Shown here piece after piece: positions 56,172 through 64,000 of a DNA stretch of 64,000 bases; position 1 is the stretch's first letter; every line of letters begins with the position of its first letter. A program made the translations under genes and the position numbers. The notes beneath the pieces were generated by a model. It saw only the letters and a list, made by a program, of their open reading frames with translations, was not told where the DNA came from and ran no database searches. This stretch comes from Pseudomonadota bacterium (GTDB lineage: Bacteria; Pseudomonadota; Gammaproteobacteria; Steroidobacterales; Steroidobacteraceae). Where the stretch lies: assembly GCA_021815925.1 (NCBI GenBank), contig JAKAZL010000002.1:62001-126000 (forward strand), given 5' to 3'.

Positions 56172-57518
56172 TCAGCGCATCGTGACCAACTCCTCGGCGC
56201 TGGTGGGGTGAATGGCCACCGTGTCGTCGAAATCGGCCTTGGTCGCTCCCATGCGCACCGCCACCGCGAAGCCCTGCATCATCTCGTCCGCACCCGGACC
56301 GATGACGTGCACGCCGACCACGCGCCGTTCGGGCCCGACCGTCACGAGCTTCATATCGCAGCGCGTCTTGTGGTCGGTCATGGCGTGGTACATGGGCACG
56401 AAACTCGATTTGAATACCGCGACGTTGCCATTGCCGTAGTTCTCGCGGGCCGCCTGCTCGGTCAGTCCCACCGTGCCGATCGGCGGATGGCCGAACACCA
56501 CGGTCGGGATGTTGTGATAATCGAGATGCCGGTCGGGCTGGCCGCCGAACAAGCGGTCGCTGAGGCGGCGCCCGGCGGCAATCGCCACCGGTGTGAGCTG
56601 AGCCCGCCCGGTCACATCGCCGATGGCGTAGATGCCCGCCGCGCTGGTGAGCTGGTACCGGTCGGTTTGGATGAAGCCCTCCGCGTCACAGGCGACGCCG
56701 GCGGCCGGCAGATTCAAGTCCGCGACCGCGCTGGCCCGGCCGACCGCCCACAGCACGCAGTCGAACGGGCCGAGCCGCCGACCGTCGCGCGTCAGGAGCG
56801 TCAACTCGCGCGGCTCACCCTCGAGGGCGGCCGGTACGGCCTGCTGGTGAATCTCGACGCCCGTCTCGGTGAGGATCTTCAGCATCGACTCCCCGAGCAT
56901 CGCGTCGAACTGCTTCAGCGCCGTTGCGGTGCGCAGGACCAGCGCCACGCTCGAGCCGAGCGAGGCGAAAATGCCCGCCAGCTCGACCGCGATGTAGCCG
57001 CTGCCGATCACCGCGACCCGCTGCGGCCTGGCGGTGAGCTCGAAGAATCCGTCCGAGGTGATGCCGTGTGCGGCGCCGGGGATGCCGGGCAGCACGGCGC
57101 GTCCGCCGGTGGCGATGATGATGTGCGGGGCGCTGAGGCGCTCGGCCCCGGCGATCACCGTGCCGCGGTCGGCAAACGCCGCGCGCGCGCGGATGAGCTT
57201 CACGCCGCGCTTGGCCAGGTTGGCCGCGTAGATGCCGTTGAGGCGCTCGATGTACGCGTCGCGCTTGTCCTTGAGCAGCTGCCAGTCGTGACCGTCCGAG
57301 CTGAGCGTGAAGCCGTAGCCGCGCGCATCGCGCAGGCCTTCGGCCAGGTCGGCCGCGTACCACATGACTTTCTTGGGCACGCACCCGACGTTCACGCACG
57401 TGCCGCCGAGGCGGTGCGATTCCAGCAGCGCCACTTTCGCGCCGTATTCGGCGGCGCGCTGTGCCGCGGCGAGACCGCCGCTGCCGCCGCCGATGACGAT
57501 GAGGTCGAATGCGCTCAA
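56172..57518 (-). CDS. gor: Glutathione-disulfide reductase
   Basis: Reduces oxidised glutathione with NADPH and FAD; 448 residues. The FAD loop is [20 protein letters not shown], the redox disulfide is in [20 protein letters not shown], the NADPH domain starts [16 protein letters not shown], and the C-terminal active-site His-Glu pair is in [14 protein letters not shown]. The cysteine spacing and VGCVPKKVM fit glutathione reductase rather than mercuric or lipoamide enzymes. Start: ATG at 57518. Confidence 0.95.
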   Translation of the reverse strand: MSAFDLIVIGGGSGGLAAAQRAAEYGAKVALLESHRLGGTCVNVGCVPKKVMWYAADLAEGLRDARGYGFTLSSDGHDWQLLKDKRDAYIERLNGIYAANLAKRGVKLIRARAAFADRGTVIAGAERLSAPHIIIATGGRAVLPGIPGAAHGITSDGFFELTARPQRVAVIGSGYIAVELAGIFASLGSSVALVLRTATALKQFDAMLGESMLKILTETGVEIHQQAVPAALEGEPRELTLLTRDGRRLGPFDCVLWAVGRASAVADLNLPAAGVACDAEGFIQTDRYQLTSAAGIYAIGDVTGRAQLTPVAIAAGRRLSDRLFGGQPDRHLDYHNIPTVVFGHPPIGTVGLTEQAARENYGNGNVAVFKSSFVPMYHAMTDHKTRCDMKLVTVGPERRVVGVHVIGPGADEMMQGFAVAVRMGATKADFDDTVAIHPTSAEELVTMR

Positions 57519-57548
57519 GAGCGGCCCGTCACGAGTGTCGCTCGCGGA

Positions 57549-60128
57549 TCACGGGGCCGGGCGGGTGCGGCGAGCGGGCTTTGCGGCGCTCTTGGGGCTC
57601 TTGGCGCGCTTGCCCGGCGCGCGTGCGCGGGTCTTGGCCGCGCCAGCCGGCGCCGTGGCGCGCACGCGCGCTGCCGGAGCCTTGCGCGCTGGCGCAGCCG
57701 CCGGCTCGGTCGGGGCCGGTGCTGCGGCGGCGGGCGCGTTCCGTCGAGATCCTGCGCCGCGCTTGGCTGCGCCACGCCCGAAGCGGCCGCGGCCGCGTGC
57801 CGGTGCGTTCGCGAGCAGCGTGCGGCACTCGTCCAGGGTGAGCGACTTCGGATCGCGGTCCTTGGGGATCTTGGCGTTCTTGCTGCCGTCGGTGACATAC
57901 GGGCCGTACCGGCCGTTGAGCACCTGGATGTTGTCGGTGCCGAAGTCGTGGATGATGCGGTTGGCATCCGCTTCCTGTTTCAGGCGAATCACCTCGAGCG
58001 CCCGTTCCAGCGTCACCGTGTACGGATCGTCCTCCTTCAGCGAGACGTACTTGCTGCCGTACTTCACGTAGGGGCCGAAGCGCCCGACGTTCGCGACCAC
58101 GGTCTCGCCCTCGGCCGTCGTCCCGAGCGTGCGCGGCAGCTTGAACAGCTCCATCGCCTGCTCGAGGTTGATCGAGTCCATCTTCTGTCCCGGGCGCAAG
58201 CCGGCAAACCGCGGCTTCTCGGCGTCATCCTTTGTTCCGATCTGCACGAACGGCCCGAAGCGGCCCATACGCACGCTCACCGGTTTGCCGCTCCCGGGGT
58301 CGGTGCCGAGTTCGCGCGCCTGCGCGACCTGCTCGCGCGTGACGTTCTTCTCCGTCTGCTCCACCTGGTGGATGAACGGCTTCCAGAACTTCTCGAGTGG
58401 CGCGGTCCAGGTCTCCTCGCCGCGCGAGACGGCGTCGAGCTCGTCCTCCATGGCCGCCGTGAAGCCGTACTCGACGTAGCGGTGGAAGTGATCGGTGAGG
58501 AAACGGTTGACGATTTTGCCGATATCGGTCGGGATGAATCGCCGGTTGTCCATCTCGACGTACTCGCGGTCCTGCAGCGTCGAGATGATGGTTGCATACG
58601 TCGAGGGCCGGCCGATGCCGTGCTCCTCGAGGGCCTTGACGAGTGACGCCTCGCTGTAGCGAGGCGGCGGCTCGGTGAAGTGCTGCGCGGCATTCAACGC
58701 CACCAGGTCCACCCGATCGCCCTCGTGCAGCGGCGGCAGCGCGTGATCCTCCTCGTCGGCCTTGGCGTCGTCGGTGCCTTCCTGGTAGACGGAGATGTAA
58801 CCCGGTTTGATCAGCGTCGAGCCGGTGGCCCGCAGCAGGTGGCGCTGCGGTCCGTCCGGACCGGCGAGCATGTCGGCCGCCACGGTGTCGAAGACCGCCA
58901 CGGCCATCTGCGAGGCGACCGCCCGCTTCCAGATGAGCGCGTACAGCCGGTACAGATCATGGTCGATCCGGCCCTCGACGTCCGTCGGGGTGATCGCCGC
59001 GGAGGTCGGCCGGATAGCCTCGTGCGCTTCCTGGGCGTTCTTCGACTTGGTCTTGAAGATGCGCGGCTCCTCGGCGACCTCCTCCTTGCCGTACAGTCGC
59101 GCGGCCACGGCGCGGATCTCCTGGACCGCCTCCTGCGCCAGCGACACCGAGTCGGTACGCATGTAGGTGATGAGTCCCACGTTGCCGTCGCCGAGGTCGA
59201 GGCCTTCGTAGAGCTGCTGCGCCAGGCGCATGGTGCGGCGGGCATTGAAGCCGAGCTTGCGCGCCGCCTCCTGTTGCAGCGTCGAGGTGGTGAACGGCGG
59301 GGCGGGGCTGCGCCGCCGCTGCTTGCGGTCCACCGCGAGCACCTGCAGTTGCCCCGGCGTCGCGAAGTGCGCGCTGTCGCCACGCGCGCCGCAGGCCTGC
59401 TGCAGGGTGCTCTGGACCTCGCGCGCAGTGGCTTCGTCGGTGAAGGAGAACTGCTCGACCTTGCGGCCGCGGTATTCGAGGAGCTTCAGCGGAAAGGGAG
59501 CGCGGCCGGCCGCGCTCGTGCTGCTCCCTTCGCCATCGAGCGTCCAGTATTCGCGCGCGACAAAAGCCTCGATCTCCGCTTCGCGCTCGCAGATCATGCG
59601 CAGCGCCGGGCTTTGTACCCGGCCGGCCGAGAGGCCCCGGCGAACCTTCTTCCAGAGCAACGGCGAGAGATTGAAGCCGACGAGGTAATCGAGCGCGCGG
59701 CGCGCCTGCTGGGCATTGACCAGGTCGAGTGACAGCTCGCGCGGCCGTTCCACCGCCTCGCGGATCGCATTGCGTGTGATCTCGTAGAACACGACGCGAT
59801 GCACGGTCTTGCCGTCCAGCTCGCCGCGCTCGCGCAGGATCTCCTTCAGATGCCAGGCGATCGCCTCGCCCTCGCGGTCCGGGTCGGTCGCCAGATACAG
59901 CGCCTTGGACTTCTTCAGCCCGCGGGCGATGCTCTCGACATGACGCTCATTCTTTTCCAGCACCTGGTAGCGCATGGTGTAGCCGTGGTCGGGATCGACC
60001 GCGCCTTCCTTGGGCACCAGGTCGCGGACGTGCCCATAGGACGCCAGCACCTCGAAATCCTTGCCCAGGTATTTCTTGATGGTCTTTGCCTTGGCGGGCG
60101 ACTCAACGACGACCAGATTTTCTGCCAT
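57549..60128 (-). CDS. topA: DNA topoisomerase I
   Basis: Relaxes negative supercoils; 859 residues. TOPRIM domain: NLVVVESPAKAKTIKKYLG and YLATDPDREGEAIAWHLKEI. The active Tyr is in GLITYMRTDSVSL. The C-terminal half carries non-Cys topA repeats (GRFGPFVQIGTKDD, GRFGPYVKYGSKYV, GRYGPYVTDGSK) instead of Cys4 zinc ribbons, then a basic Lys/Ala/Pro tail of about 100 residues. The start at 60128 (MAENLVVVESPAK) is fixed by homology. Third gene of smg-topA, with the dprA scrap upstream. Confidence 0.97.
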   Translation of the reverse strand: MAENLVVVESPAKAKTIKKYLGKDFEVLASYGHVRDLVPKEGAVDPDHGYTMRYQVLEKNERHVESIARGLKKSKALYLATDPDREGEAIAWHLKEILRERGELDGKTVHRVVFYEITRNAIREAVERPRELSLDLVNAQQARRALDYLVGFNLSPLLWKKVRRGLSAGRVQSPALRMICEREAEIEAFVAREYWTLDGEGSSTSAAGRAPFPLKLLEYRGRKVEQFSFTDEATAREVQSTLQQACGARGDSAHFATPGQLQVLAVDRKQRRRSPAPPFTTSTLQQEAARKLGFNARRTMRLAQQLYEGLDLGDGNVGLITYMRTDSVSLAQEAVQEIRAVAARLYGKEEVAEEPRIFKTKSKNAQEAHEAIRPTSAAITPTDVEGRIDHDLYRLYALIWKRAVASQMAVAVFDTVAADMLAGPDGPQRHLLRATGSTLIKPGYISVYQEGTDDAKADEEDHALPPLHEGDRVDLVALNAAQHFTEPPPRYSEASLVKALEEHGIGRPSTYATIISTLQDREYVEMDNRRFIPTDIGKIVNRFLTDHFHRYVEYGFTAAMEDELDAVSRGEETWTAPLEKFWKPFIHQVEQTEKNVTREQVAQARELGTDPGSGKPVSVRMGRFGPFVQIGTKDDAEKPRFAGLRPGQKMDSINLEQAMELFKLPRTLGTTAEGETVVANVGRFGPYVKYGSKYVSLKEDDPYTVTLERALEVIRLKQEADANRIIHDFGTDNIQVLNGRYGPYVTDGSKNAKIPKDRDPKSLTLDECRTLLANAPARGRGRFGRGAAKRGAGSRRNAPAAAAPAPTEPAAAPARKAPAARVRATAPAGAAKTRARAPGKRAKSPKSAAKPARRTRPAP

Positions 60129-60144
60129 GTGATTTCGCGTCCGA

Positions 60145-60630
60145 TCAGTGCCGCACGAGTTGCCGTTCACTTGCCATCAACGCCTCGAAGCGTGCCAGTG
60201 CGGCGTCCTCACCGGGCTGCACGGACAGCGCCAGGAGCACCACCCATTTGAGCTGCTCGAGCGTCGGCTCCACCACATCGAGCGCCAGGGTGCGCTCGAT
60301 GACCCGCTCGCGCTGCTCGGGCGTGAGTACCCCGTCGCGATCCAGCCGGGTGAGGAAGCCTCGGCACTCCTGCGAGAGCCGCCAGAGCTCCCCGTCGGCG
60401 AACACTCGCACGGCCCGCTCGCTCGCGGCCGGCGCGGCCACCGCGGAGCCCTCGGATCCGGCGGCCAGCACTGAGAGCCACTCCATCGCCTCGGCGACCT
60501 CCCCGAGCGTGAACCCCTTGCGGGCCAGCGCCGAGAAAATCTGCCGGCGGGCCGGGACCTCGGCCGGATCCGACATCATGTAATGGTCGTAAACGTAGAT
60601 CAGTACGTCGAGAACGCAACCGGTTGTCAT
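60145..60630 (-). CDS. smg: Smg protein (DUF494)
   Basis: 161 residues, family DUF494. VLDVLIYVYDHYMMSD at the start, KGFTLGEVAEAMEWLSVL in the middle and LEQLKWVVLLALSVQPGED near the end match the Smg family. Function unknown; it lies between dprA and topA in many gammaproteobacteria, and here sits between the dprA remnant and topA, 16 bases from topA. Start: ATG at 60630 (MTTGCVLDVLIYVYDH). Confidence 0.93.
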   Translation of the reverse strand: MTTGCVLDVLIYVYDHYMMSDPAEVPARRQIFSALARKGFTLGEVAEAMEWLSVLAAGSEGSAVAAPAASERAVRVFADGELWRLSQECRGFLTRLDRDGVLTPEQRERVIERTLALDVVEPTLEQLKWVVLLALSVQPGEDAALARFEALMASERQLVRH

Positions 60631-60657
60631 TGAATCAAGCAGTCAGTGCGAAGCGCT

Positions 60658-60849
60658 TCAGCCATGGCGGCCGCCGGGGTACGGCGTGACGCGCCCCGGC
60701 ACCCCGGGCATCGGCAACATCGAGGGCATCGCCTCGCCGAACAGGCCTGATCGGACCGCGAGGGTGTCGTGGGTCACGGGTTCAAAACCGAGCGCATCTA
60801 ACAGCATTTCATATTCCTTGTCCAATCCGGTCGCGCTCGGATTTTGCAT
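60658..60849 (-). pseudogene. dprA: dprA remnant, 3' end only
   Basis: 63 residues that match the last domain of DprA (the C-terminal winged helix): LDKEYEMLLDALGFEPVTHD, TLAVRSGLFGEAMPSML and GRVTPYPGGRHG. A normal DprA has about 290-390 residues with a Rossmann fold that binds single-stranded DNA and RecA for transformation; none of it precedes this remnant, where a stop codon lies two codons before the ATG. The second half (SMLPMPGVPGRV) is also diverged from the usual hydrophobic pattern. It sits directly before smg-topA, the ancestral place of dprA. Confidence 0.85.
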
Positions 60850-60990
60850 AAGTCACTGAATATACTGGGCAAATGTGACCTGTCGCCCGGCGGCGGACGC
60901 TGCCGGGCGAGGACGGCTCGTCGGGGCCTGCCTGCCGCAGGGCCGTGGTCGGTCCGCTGGCGTGCCGCGAGTTTGCTAGTGTGGCCGCAC

Positions 60991-61833
60991 ATGAAGTACC
61001 GCCACGCCCATCACGCCGGCAACTTTGCCGACGTCCACAAGCACGTGACGCTGCTGGCGCTGCTGGCGGCGCTGCAGCGCAAGGAGAAGGGCCTGCTCTA
61101 CCTCGAGACGCACGCCGGCCGCGGCGTATATGACCTCGGCGAGTCGGCGGCCGAGTCGCGCGCCGGAATCGCGCGTCTCGAGGCGGTCGCCTGCGAGGCG
61201 CCGGAGCTGCGGCATTACCTCGATCGGGTCGCGCAGCTGCGGCGCGCGGGCGGCTCGAAGCACCTGTATCCGGGGTCGCCCTGGCTCGCGGCCAGCGCGC
61301 TGCGCGCCCAGGACCGCGGCGTGCTCGTCGAGGCGCTCGCCGAGGAGGCGCGCGCCCTCGAGCGGGCGCTGGGGCCGGTGGCCGGGCGGGTTCGCATCGA
61401 GACCGGCGACGGCTTTGCTCGCCTGCGCGCCGAGCTGCCGCCTGTCGAGCGCCGCGCGCTGATCCTGATCGATCCGCCCTACGAGCAGACCCGCGAGGAT
61501 TTTGAGCGGGTGAGGATCGGACTCGCCGAGGCGCTGCGCCGGCTTGCCACCGGGGTCGTGGCGATCTGGTATCCGATCAAACACGCCCGCGACACCGATC
61601 GTTGGCTCGAGGCTGTGGCGCGCGAGCTCGACCGCGAGGCGCTGGTGTCGCAACTTTGGCTGCACCCGTGCGACTCGCGCGTCGCGCTCAACGGCTCTGG
61701 GCTGTTGATCGTCAATCCCCCATACCAACTCGATGAGCGCATGAGTCAGTGGTTGCCCGAGCTGTACCGTTGCTTGGGCGGCACGGCACAAGGCGGCTGC
61801 GCGGTACAGCCGCTCACGCCGGCGCGAGCGTGA
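60991..61833 (+). CDS. rlmJ: 23S rRNA (adenine-2030-N6)-methyltransferase
   Basis: 280 residues. Methylates A2030 of 23S rRNA. Family start MKYRHAHHAGNFADVHKHVT; SAM site near YLETHAGRGVYDL; catalytic LILIDPPYEQTREDFERV motif; GLLIVNPPYQLDERM close to the end. The start at 60991 is fixed by that N-terminus; the open frame before it is not coding. It runs opposite to the dprA-smg-topA genes and is followed by aroE. Confidence 0.95.
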   Translation: MKYRHAHHAGNFADVHKHVTLLALLAALQRKEKGLLYLETHAGRGVYDLGESAAESRAGIARLEAVACEAPELRHYLDRVAQLRRAGGSKHLYPGSPWLAASALRAQDRGVLVEALAEEARALERALGPVAGRVRIETGDGFARLRAELPPVERRALILIDPPYEQTREDFERVRIGLAEALRRLATGVVAIWYPIKHARDTDRWLEAVARELDREALVSQLWLHPCDSRVALNGSGLLIVNPPYQLDERMSQWLPELYRCLGGTAQGGCAVQPLTPARA

Positions 61834-61864
61834 CAGAGGCACGGGGCACGGGCAGAATCCAGGC

Positions 61865-62719
61865 ATGGAAGGCAGTGCAGATCAGTATGCCGTGGTGGGT
61901 CACCCGGTCGCTCACAGCCTCTCGCCTTTCATCCATTCGCTGTTCGCGCGGCAGACCGAGCAGTCGCTGACCTATCGCCTGATGGATGTCGCGCCGGAGA
62001 AGTTCACCGAGCGCGTGCGGGAGTTCTTTGCCACCGGCGGGCGGGGTGTGAACGTCACCTTGCCGCACAAGACGCGTGCGTTGGCGCTCGCCGATGAGCT
62101 GACGGAACGGGCGCGCCTGGCCGGAGCGGTGAATACCCTCGCGGTCCGCCGCGATGGCACATTGCTCGGCGACAATACCGACGGGGCGGGGCTGGTGCAG
62201 GATCTGGCGGTCAACCTGCGTTGGCCGGTGCGGGATCGCTCCATACTGCTGATCGGCGCCGGCGGTGCCGCACGTGGGGTGATCGCCCCGCTGCTCGCGC
62301 TCGCGCCGCGGCGCATCGTGATTGCCAACCGTACCGCCGAGCGGGCGGTGGCGCTCGCTGCGGTATTCGCCGGTCTGGGGGCCCTCGAGGGTTGCGGCTT
62401 TGGTGAGCTCGGGGAGCAGCGCTTCGAGCTGATCATCAACGCCACCTCGGCGAGCCTCACCGGCGAGCTGCCTGCGGTGCCCGCGGCGGCGTTCGGCCCC
62501 GACACGCTGTGCTACGACATGGCCTACGGTCGCGGCGATACCCCGTTCACGCGCTGGGCGCGTGAGCTCGGATGCCGCGACGCGGTGCCCGGATGGGGCA
62601 TGCTGGTCGAGCAGGCTGCGGAGTCGTTCCGTCTGTGGCGCGGCGTGCGGCCGCTGACCGCCCCGGTGCTCGCGGCGCTCACTGGGCGCACCTCGGTGCC
62701 GGGCGGTGCAGCCGGTTAG
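61865..62719 (+). CDS. aroE: Shikimate dehydrogenase
   Basis: Reduces 3-dehydroshikimate to shikimate with NADPH in aromatic amino acid synthesis. 284 residues. Landmarks: VVGHPVAHSLSPFIHSLFAR, the catalytic Lys in GVNVTLPHKTRALALADEL, the Asp in NTDGAGLVQDLAV, the cofactor loop ILLIGAGGAARGVIAPLLAL with ANRTAERA, and PGWGMLVEQAAESF at the end. Start: ATG at 61865 after AGG. Its stop overlaps that of the convergent LysM gene by four bases. Confidence 0.95.
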   Translation: MEGSADQYAVVGHPVAHSLSPFIHSLFARQTEQSLTYRLMDVAPEKFTERVREFFATGGRGVNVTLPHKTRALALADELTERARLAGAVNTLAVRRDGTLLGDNTDGAGLVQDLAVNLRWPVRDRSILLIGAGGAARGVIAPLLALAPRRIVIANRTAERAVALAAVFAGLGALEGCGFGELGEQRFELIINATSASLTGELPAVPAAAFGPDTLCYDMAYGRGDTPFTRWARELGCRDAVPGWGMLVEQAAESFRLWRGVRPLTAPVLAALTGRTSVPGGAAG

Positions 62720-63954
62720 GGGTTCTTTACGACATCGCCGTTGGCGATGGTGTGCGAGGCGGCGACCACCAGCGCAAACGACAGATCGCGGTAGGTCTTG
62801 AAGACCAGCAGCGTACCGGCACGGTAGTTGGGCAGCTTCACGCGCGGTGCGAATGCGCTGCTGCCCGAGCCCAACGCGTGGAACAGCCACGCAAACGTCC
62901 CGTGAGTGTCGTGTACCACCGAGCCATGATGATCGACGGCCAGTACGTCCCCGGGGGCAAGCCCGGCGCGGGTGCCGCGATCCACCACCACGATGTCGTA
63001 TTGTCCGGCCAGGTCGGCCCCGCCGGTGCCGCCGATCACCCAGAGGATCTTGCCGCGCACGGGCCGTGAGGGCGCGCGCGGCTCCATCGTCAGCGGGATC
63101 GGGGCGTCGGTGCTGATCAGCCGATCGCCCGGGAAGGTCTCGCGCGCCGCATCGGTCAGCCGGGCGGTCCCCGGAGGTCCATCGGCGGTGATGACCGCCG
63201 TGGCCGTGTAGGTGCCCAGATAGCCGTATACGTGTCCGAAGCCGAGGTCCCCGGGCTCACGCAGCTTCTCGCCGACGTGGATCACGCTGTAGCGCGCGTG
63301 CGGATGGCGGCCGAGATCGCTGACGTAGGTGACCGAGCCGTTGCCGGCGACCTGGTGCTTGCTGCGGAAGGCGATCACGTGCGGGGCCCGGCTCACCTGG
63401 CCGGCGCTGAGGACGACCGGACGGGCGAGGAACGCAGCAATGGCTGTGTACGGGATGGTCGGGATGGCGGCCGTGATGGGCGTACTGTGCAGGCTCGGCT
63501 CCAGCCGCACCGTCGGCTCCCCGCCGGCCGGCGGGCGCAGGGAGCTGGCATGCACGAGGCGGATCGAGGGCTTGCCGCCCTGGCCGTAACTGAGTGCCAG
63601 GACGTCACCGGGGTAGATCAGGTGGGGGTTGTGGATCTGGGGATTGAGGTACCAGACCTCGGGCCAGTCCCACGGGTTGCGCAGGAACATCGAGGCGATG
63701 CCCCATAGCGTGTCGCCCCGCTTGACCGTATAGGTCATCGGCGCGCTGCGGCGGATGATCGGAGCCGATTCATCCACAGCCGCCGCGGCCGGTGGCGGCG
63801 CTGCGCTCGCAGCGGCCGGCGGTGGAGGGGGCGGCGGCGCTGAGGCAGCCGCGACGGTCCGGCTCGTCCCGTGCACGGCGGCGCAGGCCGCCAGGAGGGC
63901 CGGAAACCCGCCCGCCAGCAGGAGGCGGGCACAGCGAATCTGTTTCGACGCCAT
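62716..63954 (-). CDS. LysM-domain lipoprotein
   Basis: 412 residues. Signal peptide with lipobox: RLLLAGGFPALLAAC. A Pro/Ala-rich linker is followed by a LysM domain (YTVKRGDTLWGIASMFLRNP, then YLNPQIHNPHLIYPGDVLAL), which binds peptidoglycan, and a long C-terminal region of unknown function. In related genomes a gene of this kind lies beside dprA. The start at 63954 (MASKQIRCARLLLAGG) is preferred; an in-frame ATG six codons upstream exists. Confidence 0.87.
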   Translation of the reverse strand: MASKQIRCARLLLAGGFPALLAACAAVHGTSRTVAAASAPPPPPPPAAASAAPPPAAAAVDESAPIIRRSAPMTYTVKRGDTLWGIASMFLRNPWDWPEVWYLNPQIHNPHLIYPGDVLALSYGQGGKPSIRLVHASSLRPPAGGEPTVRLEPSLHSTPITAAIPTIPYTAIAAFLARPVVLSAGQVSRAPHVIAFRSKHQVAGNGSVTYVSDLGRHPHARYSVIHVGEKLREPGDLGFGHVYGYLGTYTATAVITADGPPGTARLTDAARETFPGDRLISTDAPIPLTMEPRAPSRPVRGKILWVIGGTGGADLAGQYDIVVVDRGTRAGLAPGDVLAVDHHGSVVHDTHGTFAWLFHALGSGSSAFAPRVKLPNYRAGTLLVFKTYRDLSFALVVAASHTIANGDVVKNP

Positions 63955-63961
63955 GGCCGCG

Positions 63962-63967
63962 TATAAT
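63962..63967 (+). promoter_or_regulatory. Possible -10 element pointing out of the window
   Basis: TATAAT on the plus strand, just before the LysM gene's 5' end. In related genomes def and fmt start here in the opposite direction. No clear -35 at 16-18 bases. Weak. Confidence 0.25.
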
Positions 63968-64000
63968 TGCATGTCGGCACCCCGTGTACGGCGATTTAAT

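Overview
The window is one high-GC chromosomal stretch with dense, GC-rich coding typical of a gammaproteobacterium. The order atpG-atpD-atpC-glmU-glmS at the left, and topA-smg-dprA(remnant) with a LysM lipoprotein gene at the right, is the arrangement I know from the Xanthomonadales/Nevskiales/Steroidobacter side of that class. This placement is inferred from gene order and protein character, not from a search. I saw no rRNA or tRNA gene and no CRISPR array.

Layout. (1) 1-6824: core block with the end of the F1 ATP synthase operon, glmU, a convergent CHAD-domain gene, and glmS. (2) 6850-13179: accessory island. It begins 25 bases after the glmS stop, the distance at which Tn7-family elements insert. 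It is bounded by two 26-base inverted ends beginning TGT that match at 19 of 26 positions. It holds a broken IS66 transposase, a boxA-like site, an S33 peptidase-amino acid permease operon, a second APC transporter and a frameshifted scrap of a second glmS. No transposition genes remain. (3) 13435-23700: mixed accessory region with long non-coding gaps: a membrane GAF sensor, a secreted Asp-box (sialidase-like) protein, a hydroxyacid dehydrogenase coupled to a small winged-helix-like protein, a DUF4337 protein, a Sel1 lipoprotein, an EreA/ChaN-like protein, and a MarR-GNAT fusion. (4) 23755-32665: transport and catabolism: TauE exporter, a saccharopine-dehydrogenase-like reductase divergent from a TetR gene with twin palindromic operators, an MFS transporter, and an overlapping gene pair (28035-29743) whose architecture matches the TmpA/TmpB oxygenases that turn choline phosphonate (TMAEP) into glycine betaine and phosphate. 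GNAT, bacterial-PH, PAP2 and PmtA-like phospholipid methyltransferase genes follow. (5) 32699-50401: largely housekeeping: EamA exporter with a His-rich tail, S10 peptidase, rimO, YbhB, SDR, methyltransferase, glycosyltransferase, receiver-Ser/Thr kinase, orphan exeA-gspB pair, dinB, DUF3667, fadE, mdh. (6) 50578-63954: GGDEF-EAL protein, an HD/PDE-like protein, prlC, gor, topA, smg, a 3' scrap of dprA, rlmJ, aroE, and a LysM lipoprotein.

The most noteworthy items are the TmpAB-like pair, the decayed Tn7-type island after glmS with its second glmS remnant, and the loss of dprA at a locus where rlmJ-aroE now sits between the dprA tail and the LysM gene.
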